Below are positions 23,292-33,225 of a DNA stretch of 64,000 nt, piece by piece. The first letter of the stretch is position 1. The number at the start of each line of letters is the position of its first letter. Made by a program: the position numbers and the translations under genes. Location of the stretch: positions 46,757,307-46,821,306 of the forward strand of contig OW387141.1 of NCBI GenBank assembly GCA_936440205.1, given 5' to 3'. The DNA is from Lepidonotus clava. Taxonomy: Eukaryota; Annelida; Polychaeta; Phyllodocida; Polynoidae. The notes below the pieces were generated by a model. It was not told where the DNA came from and made no database searches. It saw only the letters and a program-made list of their open reading frames with translations.

Positions 23292-23490
23292 TCCAGAGGA
23301 GGTATGATGGTGTAGTGGGTAGGTGCCTCGCCTTGCATGTGGAATACATGGGTGTAAGCCTTGGCCTTGCCTGTTACACCACCTTGCCTTGCCATCATTT
23401 CCACCTCCATAGATTTGATTGTGGAACTGTGTCCAGTCAAAGAACTTGAGTGGTCCTGATAAAGCATGGGAAGTAGAAGCATATATATCT
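23292..23490 (+). mobile_element. tRNA-derived SINE, plus strand
   Basis: Box-A-like GTAGTGGGTAGGTG near the head and a body phrase CACCTCCATAGATTTGAT shared with the minus-strand SINE at 33022-33212. Box B is decayed. A truncated relative starts near 44268. Confidence 0.6.
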
Positions 23491-24293
23491 ATCATATACC
23501 CTTTACAAACTTGGCCATATGGTTACACTATATAATATGAATATTTCAGGAATAAGATTTGTTCCATGTGCCGCAATGTTTATTTGCTGGGCTAATCCTG
23601 CCGTTTGCAACGAGTAAAGGTAGGCACCTTGATAAGGAATTTGAATATTTTCATGTCCAGTTTTCTTTTGATGGTATCCATTTTTTAATTCTTATTAAAT
23701 CCAATCCTCTCTCACACACAAAAAGCTTTCACTGTATATTCAATAATACACTTTTTTTGATATGTATATTTTCCTCTTTATTTCTCTAGATTGCTGTACA
23801 AAGTTGTATTTGACGAATAAGGTCCCTCCTGACGCAAGTGGAAACGGCTCACAAAAGGGATTGCGTGACCAGTCACAAAGTGGTGACCACACTGGTGGCA
23901 ATCTCTTTGTAGTGTCCTGTGTTGTGACTGTTCCCTCCACCATCTGGGTAGGAGTATTTAGGCTCCTACGACTCCCAGCTGGTGACAGACTCAATGCATG
24001 TGTGACTGACATAAAAGGAAGAGTTGGTTTGGGCTTGGAGAGAGCAAGTTGGAACTGGGCCTGCCACTATCCTTGGGTCTATGCTGAGAATATTTTGTTC
24101 TACATACATTCCATGTGTTGTGGAAGCCCATAATAATTATTATTGGGTGTTACACTATACAAAGTGTATAAAAGTAATTCTATTTTGTGAAATGCTGAAC
24201 CCTTTCTGTACAGTAATTCACTGAATGTTGTAGGATCATTCTTCAATTTTTCCTACTTCTTCCCCATAGGAGAATCATCATAGACTATACTAC

Positions 24294-24675
24294 TGTGATG
24301 TTCTCTGCAGGAGGACGCGTGTGGTTCCCGGCGGAGATATGACGATTTTGTTCGGTCTGGGTCCGAATTCATGCTCGGGCGACCGATGCATGAGTTGGAT
24401 GTGGTTTTCGGGAACACTCATCTCACGGGGTTGGTGGTGGATATGGTGTGATCGAGAGCGAGGGGTTTCTGGCTTCAGGAAAGGGTGGCTAACAGGACTC
24501 TTGGGGTGGGGTCAACAGCTCAGGTTGGGCCGGTAAGAGGGGGAGGGATGTTCTCGAACAACTCGCCTAACAGGTATCTCGGACAGTAGCTCTAGCGTCA
24601 GCGACATCGACCATGCCCAAAAAATTAAAAAGGTGGAAGCGTAGGCCTATTGATTACTATAATTCATCACACTAC
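24294..24675 (+). other. G+C-rich insertion with coding-like frame
   Basis: Present in this copy and absent from the second copy at 44705, with imperfect ACTAC flanks. It contains an excellent acceptor (GTGATGTTCTCTGCAG ending 24310) followed by 46 open codons (24311-24451) reading EDACGSRRRYDDFVRSGS and on to VVDMV. Composition is unlike the A+T-rich surroundings. It could be a captured exon, a retrocopy fragment or chance; no family is recognised. Confidence 0.35.
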
Positions 24676-24834
24676 ATTGCCAAATAACATAGACTGGTCA
24701 CTTCACCGATTCTGTATATCCAACTTGAATGCTGCTCCACCTGAAGCCAAATGAGCTCTGGGAATGCTTTAGGGTAAACCAGATCATGATTTGGAAATGA
24801 TTCACCCTTCACTGAAAACCCAGATTTGTCAAAA

Positions 24835-25085
24835 GTGATGCCTAAAACCACAACCCAAGGTTGTCATGGGCTCTGTCTATAACAACTCTAGGGTTGTATG
24901 TGAATGATGCCTAAAACCACAGCCCCAGGTTGTCATGGGCTCTGTCTATGACAACCCTAGGGTTGTAAGTGAATCATGCCAAAAGACCACAGACAAGGGT
25001 TGCCAAAATTTGTTAAAGGGTTGTCAGGATTTACAAGGACAACTCAAGGTTCTCACATGGTTGTCAGAAAGGTTAGCATTTTCTT
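24835..25085. repeat. GGGTTGT-rich tandem repeat
   Basis: A roughly 70-bp unit with ACAACCCTAGGGTTGT-type palindromes is present twice and then decays. Similar GGTTGTCA words occur near 40975-41040 and 43510-43600, suggesting a dispersed family. Confidence 0.6.
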
Positions 25086-25094
25086 GAGAATGAA

Positions 25095-25160
25095 TGGGGA
25101 TTGAACCAGAGACCTCTTGCATTGTAGATGGTGTCACAGTCCCCTGAGCTATTGGGTTTG
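25095..25160 (-). other. tRNA-like fossil or SINE head
   Basis: On the minus strand AGCTCAGGGGACTG (box A-like) and GGTTCAATCCCC (box B-like) have tRNA spacing. The body does not fold into a credible tRNA, so a SINE head is more likely than a gene. Confidence 0.4.
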
Positions 25161-27736
25161 CTTTGGGTAAGGGTGTAGATTCACAACCCTATTACTGCAT
25201 CCTATGGTTATCATAAAGTTGTCATACAGAAAGAAACAAAATTAAATACAGAATTTTTGCACAGAAAAAAACCCTAAGGTCAGTACTTTCCTGCATATTA
25301 AATCCTTTGACACCTCTTGTACAGCCTACTGAAAACTGAACAGTGTAGATGTAAAGCAAGATGTCAAACAAAAGATTGTGACACAATCTAAATCACATCA
25401 TAAAAACATGTCTCAATTGGATAATATTCTAACCAAGAAGACACACAGACACAAATATTTATATAGGTTTAAACACATATACCACTGGTGAACCTGTATG
25501 ACCCGTTTGACAACCATATGACAACCTTTTTGGGGCTCCCTGATGACTTTGTGTTTTCAACAGATACATGTATCTCCCTATCTGGAAGATCATGGGTATA
25601 TGTTAAGATGTTTAATAATGACTGAGGGGCAATATCTTACAGTACAGACCAAGGGGACACGAAGCAATGATTATTTCCCTGAGTAGGAGCGCATTTGAAG
25701 TGTCTTGGGGCATTCGAACCTCGTGTTTCTGCCATACTCAACCGACTGCCCAACTTAGTCTCCACTATGACAGATGAGAACCTCGTGTTTCTCTGTACTA
25801 CTCAACCTGCTGCCCTACTTAGTCTCACTGTCACATATGAGAACCTTGTGTTTCTCTGTATTCTTCATCTGCTGCATCTTCACATGTGTACATGATCTTC
25901 CAGATTATGGTAATTTAGCAGTGAGTCTGTGCAGCCATTTTAGGTGAATTTCCACCCTGTTTTCCATCATGTTTTAGGTCTGCTGGTTTATGGCAGGTAT
26001 TGAAGTCAGCAGCCCAACAACCATCCAAAGGTTATCCATACTAATTACTTTAGGCCAATAAAATAATTCAGATTATAATATACAAATATTCGCTATACAT
26101 CTGTCTCAATATTTTTAAAACAAATAAAAGATAGCAAAAGTATACAGAAACAAACTGAAATAATCCCAAAACTGCTAGTTCCCATTGGTTTCGCCAGTGT
26201 AGGCTGTTGCTACGTGTGAGATCCTTATCAGTCGCCATGTGTTGGTGACAACAATTGGCTGGATACCACTTTTAAGCCATGGGTAGAGAGGGCTATAAAA
26301 TATAAAACCTCACATAAAATGCTAAATATCCACCTCTCAACCGTCACACTTTTACATAATTTTGTTTCATCTAAGTGAAAGTATTGATCTATTAAACATG
26401 GTGGCAGACTAACCAAGCTTCCCTGGGTACTACCAAGTTTAATCCTTAACCATTGTGCCTATGGGGTTGTATCCACCAAACAAGGCTGCAACTGGACCCT
26501 GCAGCAGCGCCACCTATGCAAAAGTGCCCAGATAACCGACCCAAAGAATTACAATTATCTAAATTATGCCATGTTTGATAAACATCTGTGTGTACACGCT
26601 TTAGGCTTGTCAACATATTACCCAGCATATGTGCATATTGATCTAGGTTAGTCTGTAGGTGAACTAAAGGAAAGATTATATCCCTGGTGGGGAGAATAAC
26701 GGGTCTCCCTTGGCAAATAATGATTGCTATAGTTGTAATTGAGTCATATGTTTGACCTACCATTGTACTCAGGTTGGATTCACCTAATTAGGCAAGGAGA
26801 GAACATACCCCATAATCTGAACCTAGTTTGATTATGGTTCACATCATTGTTATAACTGGTATATTTGCCTAAGAATTGTTTGCATTATATTTTTAGAAAG
26901 TATGTGCTGATCTTCTTCCAATAATAATTATATTATAATTATGACAGTTACTTTCATAATGTGTAAGCTGGATGTTTACACATTCCATCAAAATAAGCAA
27001 CCTTCATCATAAACTCAAGGCAGTATTACACGAAGTGAACTGCAATATATATATTTTTTTAAAGTTTTATTAATTCTGGATGGATTTCTAAATAAACGTC
27101 TGTTTTCCAGCTCCACCCTAACCTGGTTGTTACAAAAAAGTGAACGGCCATTACAGACCAACTTATTGGCAGTCAGTTGCATCCAAATATATATGCCGTT
27201 TTCCATTATTCTATGAGATGAGATGCATATATTTGCACATATCAGAGATACAATTCTTTGTTACACATATGCGAGATACTAGTTTAGGGGTCCAGCAAAA
27301 GGGGGGGCAGGGCCCACAGAATCCCCCCCTCCCTGGATCCACCCCTGCATAACCATCATCGCAAGCATATCTATCATAATGTGCTAATCAAACTTGACGA
27401 TGAGTCAAGGGCCACCTGTGCATGACTGGTCCTCCTATTAGTCTCTGCAATGTGATATTCGTGAGAACCAAAAATCTCTTTATAAGTGTTTTATATAATA
27501 GCAGGTACTAGGCCAAGCACGTCTGATGGCTTTATAGAGGGAATAACTAGGGAGTTATTGTGGTATGATCACTAGCGGCGACGTTGCCAGGTTACTCCCC
27601 TTGACTACCGGGGATTGTGACGTCATAGTGCTTACGTCACGGTCAGCGTCTTGCATTCCGCCACGACGTCGACCGCCCGGACCTGTGATTTTATGTTTCT
27701 ATCCCGGAATTTCAAACTGAATTTGGTGAATTAACC

Positions 27737-28633
27737 ATGTCTGGTCGTGTGAAAAAATGCAAGAGGTGCGGGGGAGTGCATAAGCCACCTCTCGACGACA
27801 ATTGCGAAGGCGCACACTGCAGAGAAGACAGAGGAGAACCGAAAGAATTCGACCCGGCCGACATCTCTGACCCTCGGGAGGCCATCGTTAATTTAAACCA
27901 CAGGCTAATGCAGTTGGAGGAGGCAAATCGTTCTCTGGCTGAATCAAACAGGCGCTTGGAGAAAAGAGGAAGAGGCAAAGCTTCTGAGTCCAGTGATGAT
28001 ACTAGCAGCTCGTCCTACTTGAGCAGTGTTGACAGCGAGAGGTCACGTCGCAAGCGGCGCGGTCACAAAGCCAAGTCACGCAAGCAGAGGCGTCGGCCTA
28101 AATCGAGATCAAAGAAGCTGAGGTCTTCACAGTTCTCCCACCATCGCTACATCTCTAAAGGTGAGAGCATCAGGTCGTTTGAGAAACTGATGTCAGTGTG
28201 CTTGCAGAATCTCAAGGATGTGTATCAATTCGGCGAGGAGGTCGACGGCTTCATCGATCACCTGATTGTTCTGGCGGACAAGGCCGACACTCGGTTTTAC
28301 AGGACCGAGTCGATCATTGCTTATGACAAAGCTGTCAGAACGTCGGTGGCCGAGCACGGAGTAATCAAGTTCTCGGAGGTGGATTCCACCTTGGTCCTCA
28401 AGCACCTCAGCTATGAGGCCGCTAATGCGGCGAAAAAGCAGGGACAAGGAAAGAGCAGTAAGCAGTCTGGTGAAAAGTATTGCTTCAAGTTCAACGGCCC
28501 GCTCGGATGTGACAACCAGGCTTGTCAATTCCGGCACATTTGCAAGATCTGCGGCAAGTCTGGTCATGGCCAGAATACTTGCAAGAGAAACAAGTCTCAT
28601 GGCTCTTCGGGGTCAAACGCCTCTGGGAAGTGA
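27737..28633 (+). CDS. Gag-like protein of the Ngaro-type element
   Basis: 298 residues. It has an N-terminal Cys cluster (KCKRCGG..), a Ser/Arg/Lys-rich middle and a C-terminal Cys/His zinc-binding segment, the usual make-up of nucleic-acid-binding gag proteins in this group. It belongs to the mobile element and not to the host. Confidence 0.75.
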   Translation: MSGRVKKCKRCGGVHKPPLDDNCEGAHCREDRGEPKEFDPADISDPREAIVNLNHRLMQLEEANRSLAESNRRLEKRGRGKASESSDDTSSSSYLSSVDSERSRRKRRGHKAKSRKQRRRPKSRSKKLRSSQFSHHRYISKGESIRSFEKLMSVCLQNLKDVYQFGEEVDGFIDHLIVLADKADTRFYRTESIIAYDKAVRTSVAEHGVIKFSEVDSTLVLKHLSYEAANAAKKQGQGKSSKQSGEKYCFKFNGPLGCDNQACQFRHICKICGKSGHGQNTCKRNKSHGSSGSNASGK

Positions 28634-28780
28634 GGTGGAACTTTCTATCCCTCTACTAATGAAGTCGGCAATGGACTAGGACATGATCAAATCCCCGTTG
28701 GATCCTCTGAGCCTACTCGTGACAATTTAAATTTTCATGAATTTGTCACTTGTCCACCTATTTATGAGTGTGCTCATGTA

Positions 28781-30571
28781 TTGTGTCCGACTACTAGCCT
28801 TGAAGACCCATTTTTGTTGTCAAAGCAGTCTAGCCCGTTATGTGTGGGTAGCAAGCCAGGGTTACCTGAAGCTTGGTTTTATCCAGCAAGCAGTGGAGGG
28901 AGTACTATACCGATTTATGATTCATGTAAAAATGGTTCTTGTAATTGCATCCATCGTATTGATGGTAATTATTCACAGCTAAAGCCATGTCGTGTGGGTG
29001 CTCACTTATTCTCAGGGAAGTGTAATCTGCCATTGTCGGATGTGAGGAAGATCTGGGACGGCTTGTGTGATGGGTTTCGCATTGTCGATAGAGTGGATGT
29101 GGAGTCGTACTTTTGTGAGAATTATTCATCTATTTTAGAGGGGAATCTCAAAGAGCAAATGTCACGTATTATTGAGTCAGATGTAAAATCATCTAGGATC
29201 TCTTTGGTGGATCATAAGCCACAGTGTGTACACGCCTTGGGCGCAGTCCTTAAAAGTAATGGATCTCTACGTCCGATTACGGACTGTAGTTTGCCAGTAG
29301 ATAAAAGTGTTAATAATTTCATGGACTCCACCTGCCAAAAATTTAATTATAAGTCGGTTGACCATTTAGCCCAATTAATTTCATACGGTGACTACATGTC
29401 GGTTGTTGACATATCAAACGCATTTAGGTCGGTCCCTATACATCCAGAAAATTACAAATTTCAGGGTATTGCTTGGGATAGTGGGGATGGCATAAAATTC
29501 TATCAGGATCACCGCTGGTGCTTTGGCCTGAAATGTGCCCCATATATTTTTGATTTGTTGTCCAGGTTAATTGTGGATATGGCTGTTGCGAACGGTATCA
29601 CCAGGATTGTAAATTATTTAGATGACTTTGCCATTGCGTCTAGTAGCAAGAACGAATGTCAATCAGATCAAATAGCCCTGATTCGTATATTAAGGTTTGT
29701 AGGCTTTGATATATCTTGGTCCAAGGTTGAGCCGCCGGCAACAAGGGTGAAGTTCGTGGGTATCTTGGTTGATTTGATAAAAATGAATCTTTCTCTGCCA
29801 CATTATAAGATTGATAACCTGTTGTGCGAACTAACTAGTATCGAGTTGGCTGGGGTTGCAACAAAGAAATGTCTCGAGCGTGTAGCAGGCCTGATGGCAC
29901 ATTGTTCAACTGTTGTTAAGGGTGGGAGAACTTTCTCTAGGAGAGTTTATGACTTGTGTGCCAGAAGGAGGAAGGGCGTGCCAGTTAAACTGGATAATGA
30001 GATCCTGAAGGATTTTTCCTGGTGGAAAAATTTCTGTGTAATTTTCAACGGCTCCGCTAATATTGTCCCGCGTGTTAAATCAGCTACTATCACTTCTGAT
30101 TCTTCTATGTATGGATTTGGGGCTTGGTGTAACAAGGATTGGTTATGGGGGCTTTGGTCCGACGACAATTTATCTAGTTTTGATATTCATGACCACCTTG
30201 TACAGGGCCCAACTTGTAAGATCGTCAACCCAAATATTAATGTGTATGAGCTGTGGCCCGTCCTGGTTGGGCTCCAAAGATGGGGGAAGTTTCATAAGAA
30301 TAGTACTATTGAAATTGTAACTGATAACAGTCAGGTTATGTATATGATTAATACCGGTAGGAGCTCCAACAGGAAATGTATGTCATGGTTGTGTGAAATT
30401 TTTTGGTTATGTTTCTCCTATAATATTGATATTTTTTCATCATATATTAAAACCTCGGATAACCACTTAGCTGATGCTCTGTCTAGGCTAGATAATTTGA
30501 TTAAGGCAAAATGTGCCAGGGAGATTTTAAGAGAGGGGAACATGTGTTGTTGTGAGATTGTCAAAGTGTGA
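28781..30571 (+). CDS. Reverse transcriptase-RNase H of the Ngaro-type element
   Basis: About 596 codons. The RT core shows the NYLDDF-type active-site motif, followed by a DIRS-type RNase H domain with TSDSS and TDNSQ phrases and a HLADALSR end. The frame has no clear ATG at its left end, and how it is translated is unknown. Confidence 0.8.
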   Translation: MCPTTSLEDPFLLSKQSSPLCVGSKPGLPEAWFYPASSGGSTIPIYDSCKNGSCNCIHRIDGNYSQLKPCRVGAHLFSGKCNLPLSDVRKIWDGLCDGFRIVDRVDVESYFCENYSSILEGNLKEQMSRIIESDVKSSRISLVDHKPQCVHALGAVLKSNGSLRPITDCSLPVDKSVNNFMDSTCQKFNYKSVDHLAQLISYGDYMSVVDISNAFRSVPIHPENYKFQGIAWDSGDGIKFYQDHRWCFGLKCAPYIFDLLSRLIVDMAVANGITRIVNYLDDFAIASSSKNECQSDQIALIRILRFVGFDISWSKVEPPATRVKFVGILVDLIKMNLSLPHYKIDNLLCELTSIELAGVATKKCLERVAGLMAHCSTVVKGGRTFSRRVYDLCARRRKGVPVKLDNEILKDFSWWKNFCVIFNGSANIVPRVKSATITSDSSMYGFGAWCNKDWLWGLWSDDNLSSFDIHDHLVQGPTCKIVNPNINVYELWPVLVGLQRWGKFHKNSTIEIVTDNSQVMYMINTGRSSNRKCMSWLCEIFWLCFSYNIDIFSSYIKTSDNHLADALSRLDNLIKAKCAREILREGNMCCCEIVKV

Positions 30572-30644
30572 ATTGTCCTTATGAGTTGTCATTTGTTGTG
30601 TTTTAGGTCTGTCAAGAGATGTCCTACGTGAAAGGGCAAAGACT

Positions 30645-31556
30645 TTGGCAGCTAAATCAGTATCAGAAAATACAAGGAATGCGAGAACCAATCAGGAAAA
30701 GAACTACCTCGGATTCTGTAAATCTCATAAACTGGATCCACTATGCCTAACACCGGAGTGGGTAGTGTTGTATATTGTGTTTCTCTCGCTCACGATGGTG
30801 TACAATTCGATTATTAATTATCTCTCGGGAGTATCAAATTTCCTGAGATCGAATGGCAAGAAAGGGATTGACTATGCAAACTTCAAGATTCGGCAAGCCA
30901 TTATGGGCGCTAAGAGGATCTCACCCATCGGTCGTGGCCAAGCTAAACCATTGTTCCCGAGAGACTTGTTGAAGATGTATTACAAATTGAACATGTTGTG
31001 TGTTACTGACATTGTTTTTTGGGCCGCTGTTACATTATCCTACCGTGCTCTATTACGCTGTTCAAATGTTTGTGGCTCGCGTCACGCCCTCCTAGTTGGA
31101 GATTTGTTGTTCACGGAGTCTGGCTTAATTGTAGAAGTTAGGTCTTCTAAAACTAATCAATTTAAATCAAAGCCATTGAGGGTTTCGATTGCCCGGAATC
31201 CAGACTCAGTTATTTGCCCTGTTTATTGGTTGAGGGAGTTGTTGAGGCTCCTCAAGTTGAGCCCAGAAGATAAATTGTTTAAGGTCCCCCATAAGGGAGC
31301 CTTGAGGAACATGTCCCCGGGTTGGTTTAGCAGTCGCATTACTAGCCTTGCCACCCAGGTAGGCTTGGGCACAGGGTACTCATCACATAGCATGCGTAGG
31401 GGAGCTGCGTCACATATGTCAATCTTGGGCTATTCAGTCCAGGAGATTAAGGGCAGGGGAACCTGGGCCTCGAGTGCCGTGTATCAGTACATTACCACAA
31501 CTCAGGAGCAGGATTTGAGGAGTGATTTAATTTTTTCTAGGAGCCTTCCTTCGTAG
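30645..31556 (+). CDS. Tyrosine recombinase of the Ngaro-type element
   Basis: 303 residues. A SAM-like core-binding N-terminal half is followed by a catalytic domain with the R...HSMRR...Y pattern of phage-integrase-type recombinases (YRALLRCSN, HSMRRGAASH, WASSAVYQYI). It replaces the DDE integrase found in LTR elements. Confidence 0.8.
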   Translation: MAAKSVSENTRNARTNQEKNYLGFCKSHKLDPLCLTPEWVVLYIVFLSLTMVYNSIINYLSGVSNFLRSNGKKGIDYANFKIRQAIMGAKRISPIGRGQAKPLFPRDLLKMYYKLNMLCVTDIVFWAAVTLSYRALLRCSNVCGSRHALLVGDLLFTESGLIVEVRSSKTNQFKSKPLRVSIARNPDSVICPVYWLRELLRLLKLSPEDKLFKVPHKGALRNMSPGWFSSRITSLATQVGLGTGYSSHSMRRGAASHMSILGYSVQEIKGRGTWASSAVYQYITTTQEQDLRSDLIFSRSLPS

Positions 31557-31665
31557 GCTGTTGGGCGGGTTGGCATTTAGATTCAATATATTTGTGTAAG
31601 CCCAACTTGCCTTCTAGTTGTCTCTTCACTAGCGTAAGATTATAGAGGGAATAACTAGGGAGTTA

Positions 31666-32278
31666 CAAATTCTTCAAAACCAGAGTCTATATGTGGTGTA
31701 CAATCAACATAGGTTGAGTTATATTGAAAGGGATTCCACTGAGACCTTACACAGGAAATCACATTTATATAGACTTACCCATCGACGTTATTTGCATTTA
31801 CTGTCACATGCTTTCAACCTATCTTCCAATACTGAATTGCTAGATAATAGAGAGATTGTCACAAGACGAAGAGAAGGTCCATTATTCAAAATACCGAGGT
31901 CAAATCATTGTAGGTTTCCAAGAAACCCCAATTATAGGGCAATGCTGGCTTGGAATAAACTTACAGTTACCATGGTACTGATCTCAGACAAAGAACTTTT
32001 TAAGAAAAAGGCCAAAATGCTGATTGAAAATCCTTTTAAAAAGTAATTGTGTTTTCTTAGTGTCAATGCCTGCTTGAGAACTTGAGATTCCATTTTTCAC
32101 CTCATCTCATTTCATCACATCTTAATTGGGTATCATAATGTTGAATGTTATCTGTAAAACGTCTTAAGCCCACATTACTGTATCTTATGTCAAGAAGTGG
32201 GCCAAGGCGGAAGATCGGCTAAGCCGAGCCTCATATTACCCAAATAAAAATCAATCAAAAAAAAAAAAAAAAAAAAAA
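31666..32278 (+). mobile_element. 5'-truncated LINE fragment inside repeat A2
   Basis: An open frame (31693-32046) reads like the C-terminal end of a jockey/CR1-type ORF2 (LQNQSLYVVYNQHRLS start, then TRRREGPLFKIPRS and NYRAMLAWNKL). It is followed by a 3' UTR and a pure A tract of about 24. It sits inside A2 of the Ngaro-type element, so it is younger than that element. No target duplication is visible at the junction. Confidence 0.8.
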
Positions 32279-33021
32279 TTGCGGTATAATCACTAGCGGC
32301 GACGTTGCCAGGTTACTCCCCTTGACTACCGGGGACTGTGACGTCATAGTGCTTACGTCACGGTCAGCGTCTTGCATTCCGCCGCGACGTCGACCGCCCA
32401 GACCCGTATCAAAAAACTTACGGTTGTTTTTGTTATCTGTGTTATTGTTATTGATTGCCTGTATTGGCATTTAGATTCAATATATTTGTGTAAGCCCAAC
32501 TTGCCTTCTCGTTGTCTCTTCACTTCAGAGAAAGAACTGGAATGCTTGCTACACTGTCTTGCCCCCCTCAGCAGTGGGCTATGATTATATAGAATGATAG
32601 CCATGTCATCCCAGAATAATGGGCCATGATGTACACAATAATGGCTATGTTGTCCTACAGCATTGGGCTATTACATATGCAAAGATGGCTATGGCTATTT
32701 TGTCCTGAAGCAGTGAGCAATGGTGTATGTACACATTGTTACATTGTTTCACAGTTTGGGGCCATGGTATATACAATGATTCTTATGTTGTCCTTCAGCA
32801 GTGGGCCACAGTCTATACACTGATGACTGCTGCCTTTGGAGATGAGAATGTAACCATAAGTAAAAAGTTGTCCTTTTTTTGTCCTCCAGGTGATCAGATC
32901 TTGACACCTTCTGTCAGTTCCAGGGTCTGTTTGGGGAGGTGACTATTGGCATCTAGAGGTGGGGCCTCATCATCGCCTCCTGCGAAAGGTAAGCCTATCA
33001 CTGCACAATGGTGAGGGAATG

Positions 33022-33212
33022 ATGATGATGATCCATTTCAGCATTTTTTCAGAAATATTAGGACCACTTACTTTGTTGACTTCAAGTCTATGATCATATC
33101 TATGGAGGAGAGAACGACGGTAAGGCAAGGTAGTGTAGCCGGCACAGCCAACACTCAAACCAGGCCATCCAAATGAGAGGTTAGCACTCTACCCACTACA
33201 CTACCCTAGCCA
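33022..33212 (-). mobile_element. tRNA-derived SINE with target duplication
   Basis: Minus strand: TAGTGGGTAGAGTG (box A), CTGGTTTGAGTG (box B-like) and an ATC-rich tail. It is flanked by the 13-bp direct repeat TGGTGAGGGAATG (33009-33021 and 33213-33225). It lies in intron 2 of the pseudogene and is absent from the functional copy. Confidence 0.85.
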
Positions 33213-33225
33213 CCTGGTGAGGGAA

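Larger units (their letters stand above)
10950..25660 (+). repeat. Large tandem duplication, copy 1
   Basis: The block from late exon 1 to about 25660 is repeated, with insertions, at 25733-44990. Matching landmarks run in the same order: intron 1, exons 2-5, 3' flank, SINE, polyA block and the final ATCTCCCTATCTGGAA phrase. Exons look about 90% identical by eye. Confidence 0.85.
27533..32524 (+). mobile_element. Ngaro-type tyrosine-recombinase retrotransposon
   Basis: An old virus-like element of the DIRS order in the pseudogene's intron 1. Parts: end repeat A1 (27533-27686), a gag-like frame, an RT-RNase H frame, a tyrosine recombinase frame, then B1 (31570-31630), A2 (31641-31665 plus 32279-32407) and B2 (32464-32524). 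The A1...B1-A2-B2 split direct repeats point to Ngaro rather than DIRS1. There is no integrase or protease domain and no target duplication, as expected for the group. The element looks whole in its coding part; A2 is interrupted by a LINE fragment. A1 and A2 differ at about 6 of 128 sites and B1 and B2 at about 1 of 61, so it is fairly young. Confidence 0.85.

Noticed and set aside
24321-24536. Trp/Gly-rich frame starting at GTG in the GC-rich insert
   Set aside because: Composition artefact; the frame after the acceptor at 24310 has more natural residues.
25095-25160. tRNA gene on the minus strand
   Set aside because: Box A- and B-like words are present but no cloverleaf with a paired acceptor stem can be drawn.
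27533-32524. Retrovirus or Gypsy element
   Set aside because: No protease, no DDE integrase, no simple long terminal repeats; a tyrosine recombinase and split direct repeats are present instead.
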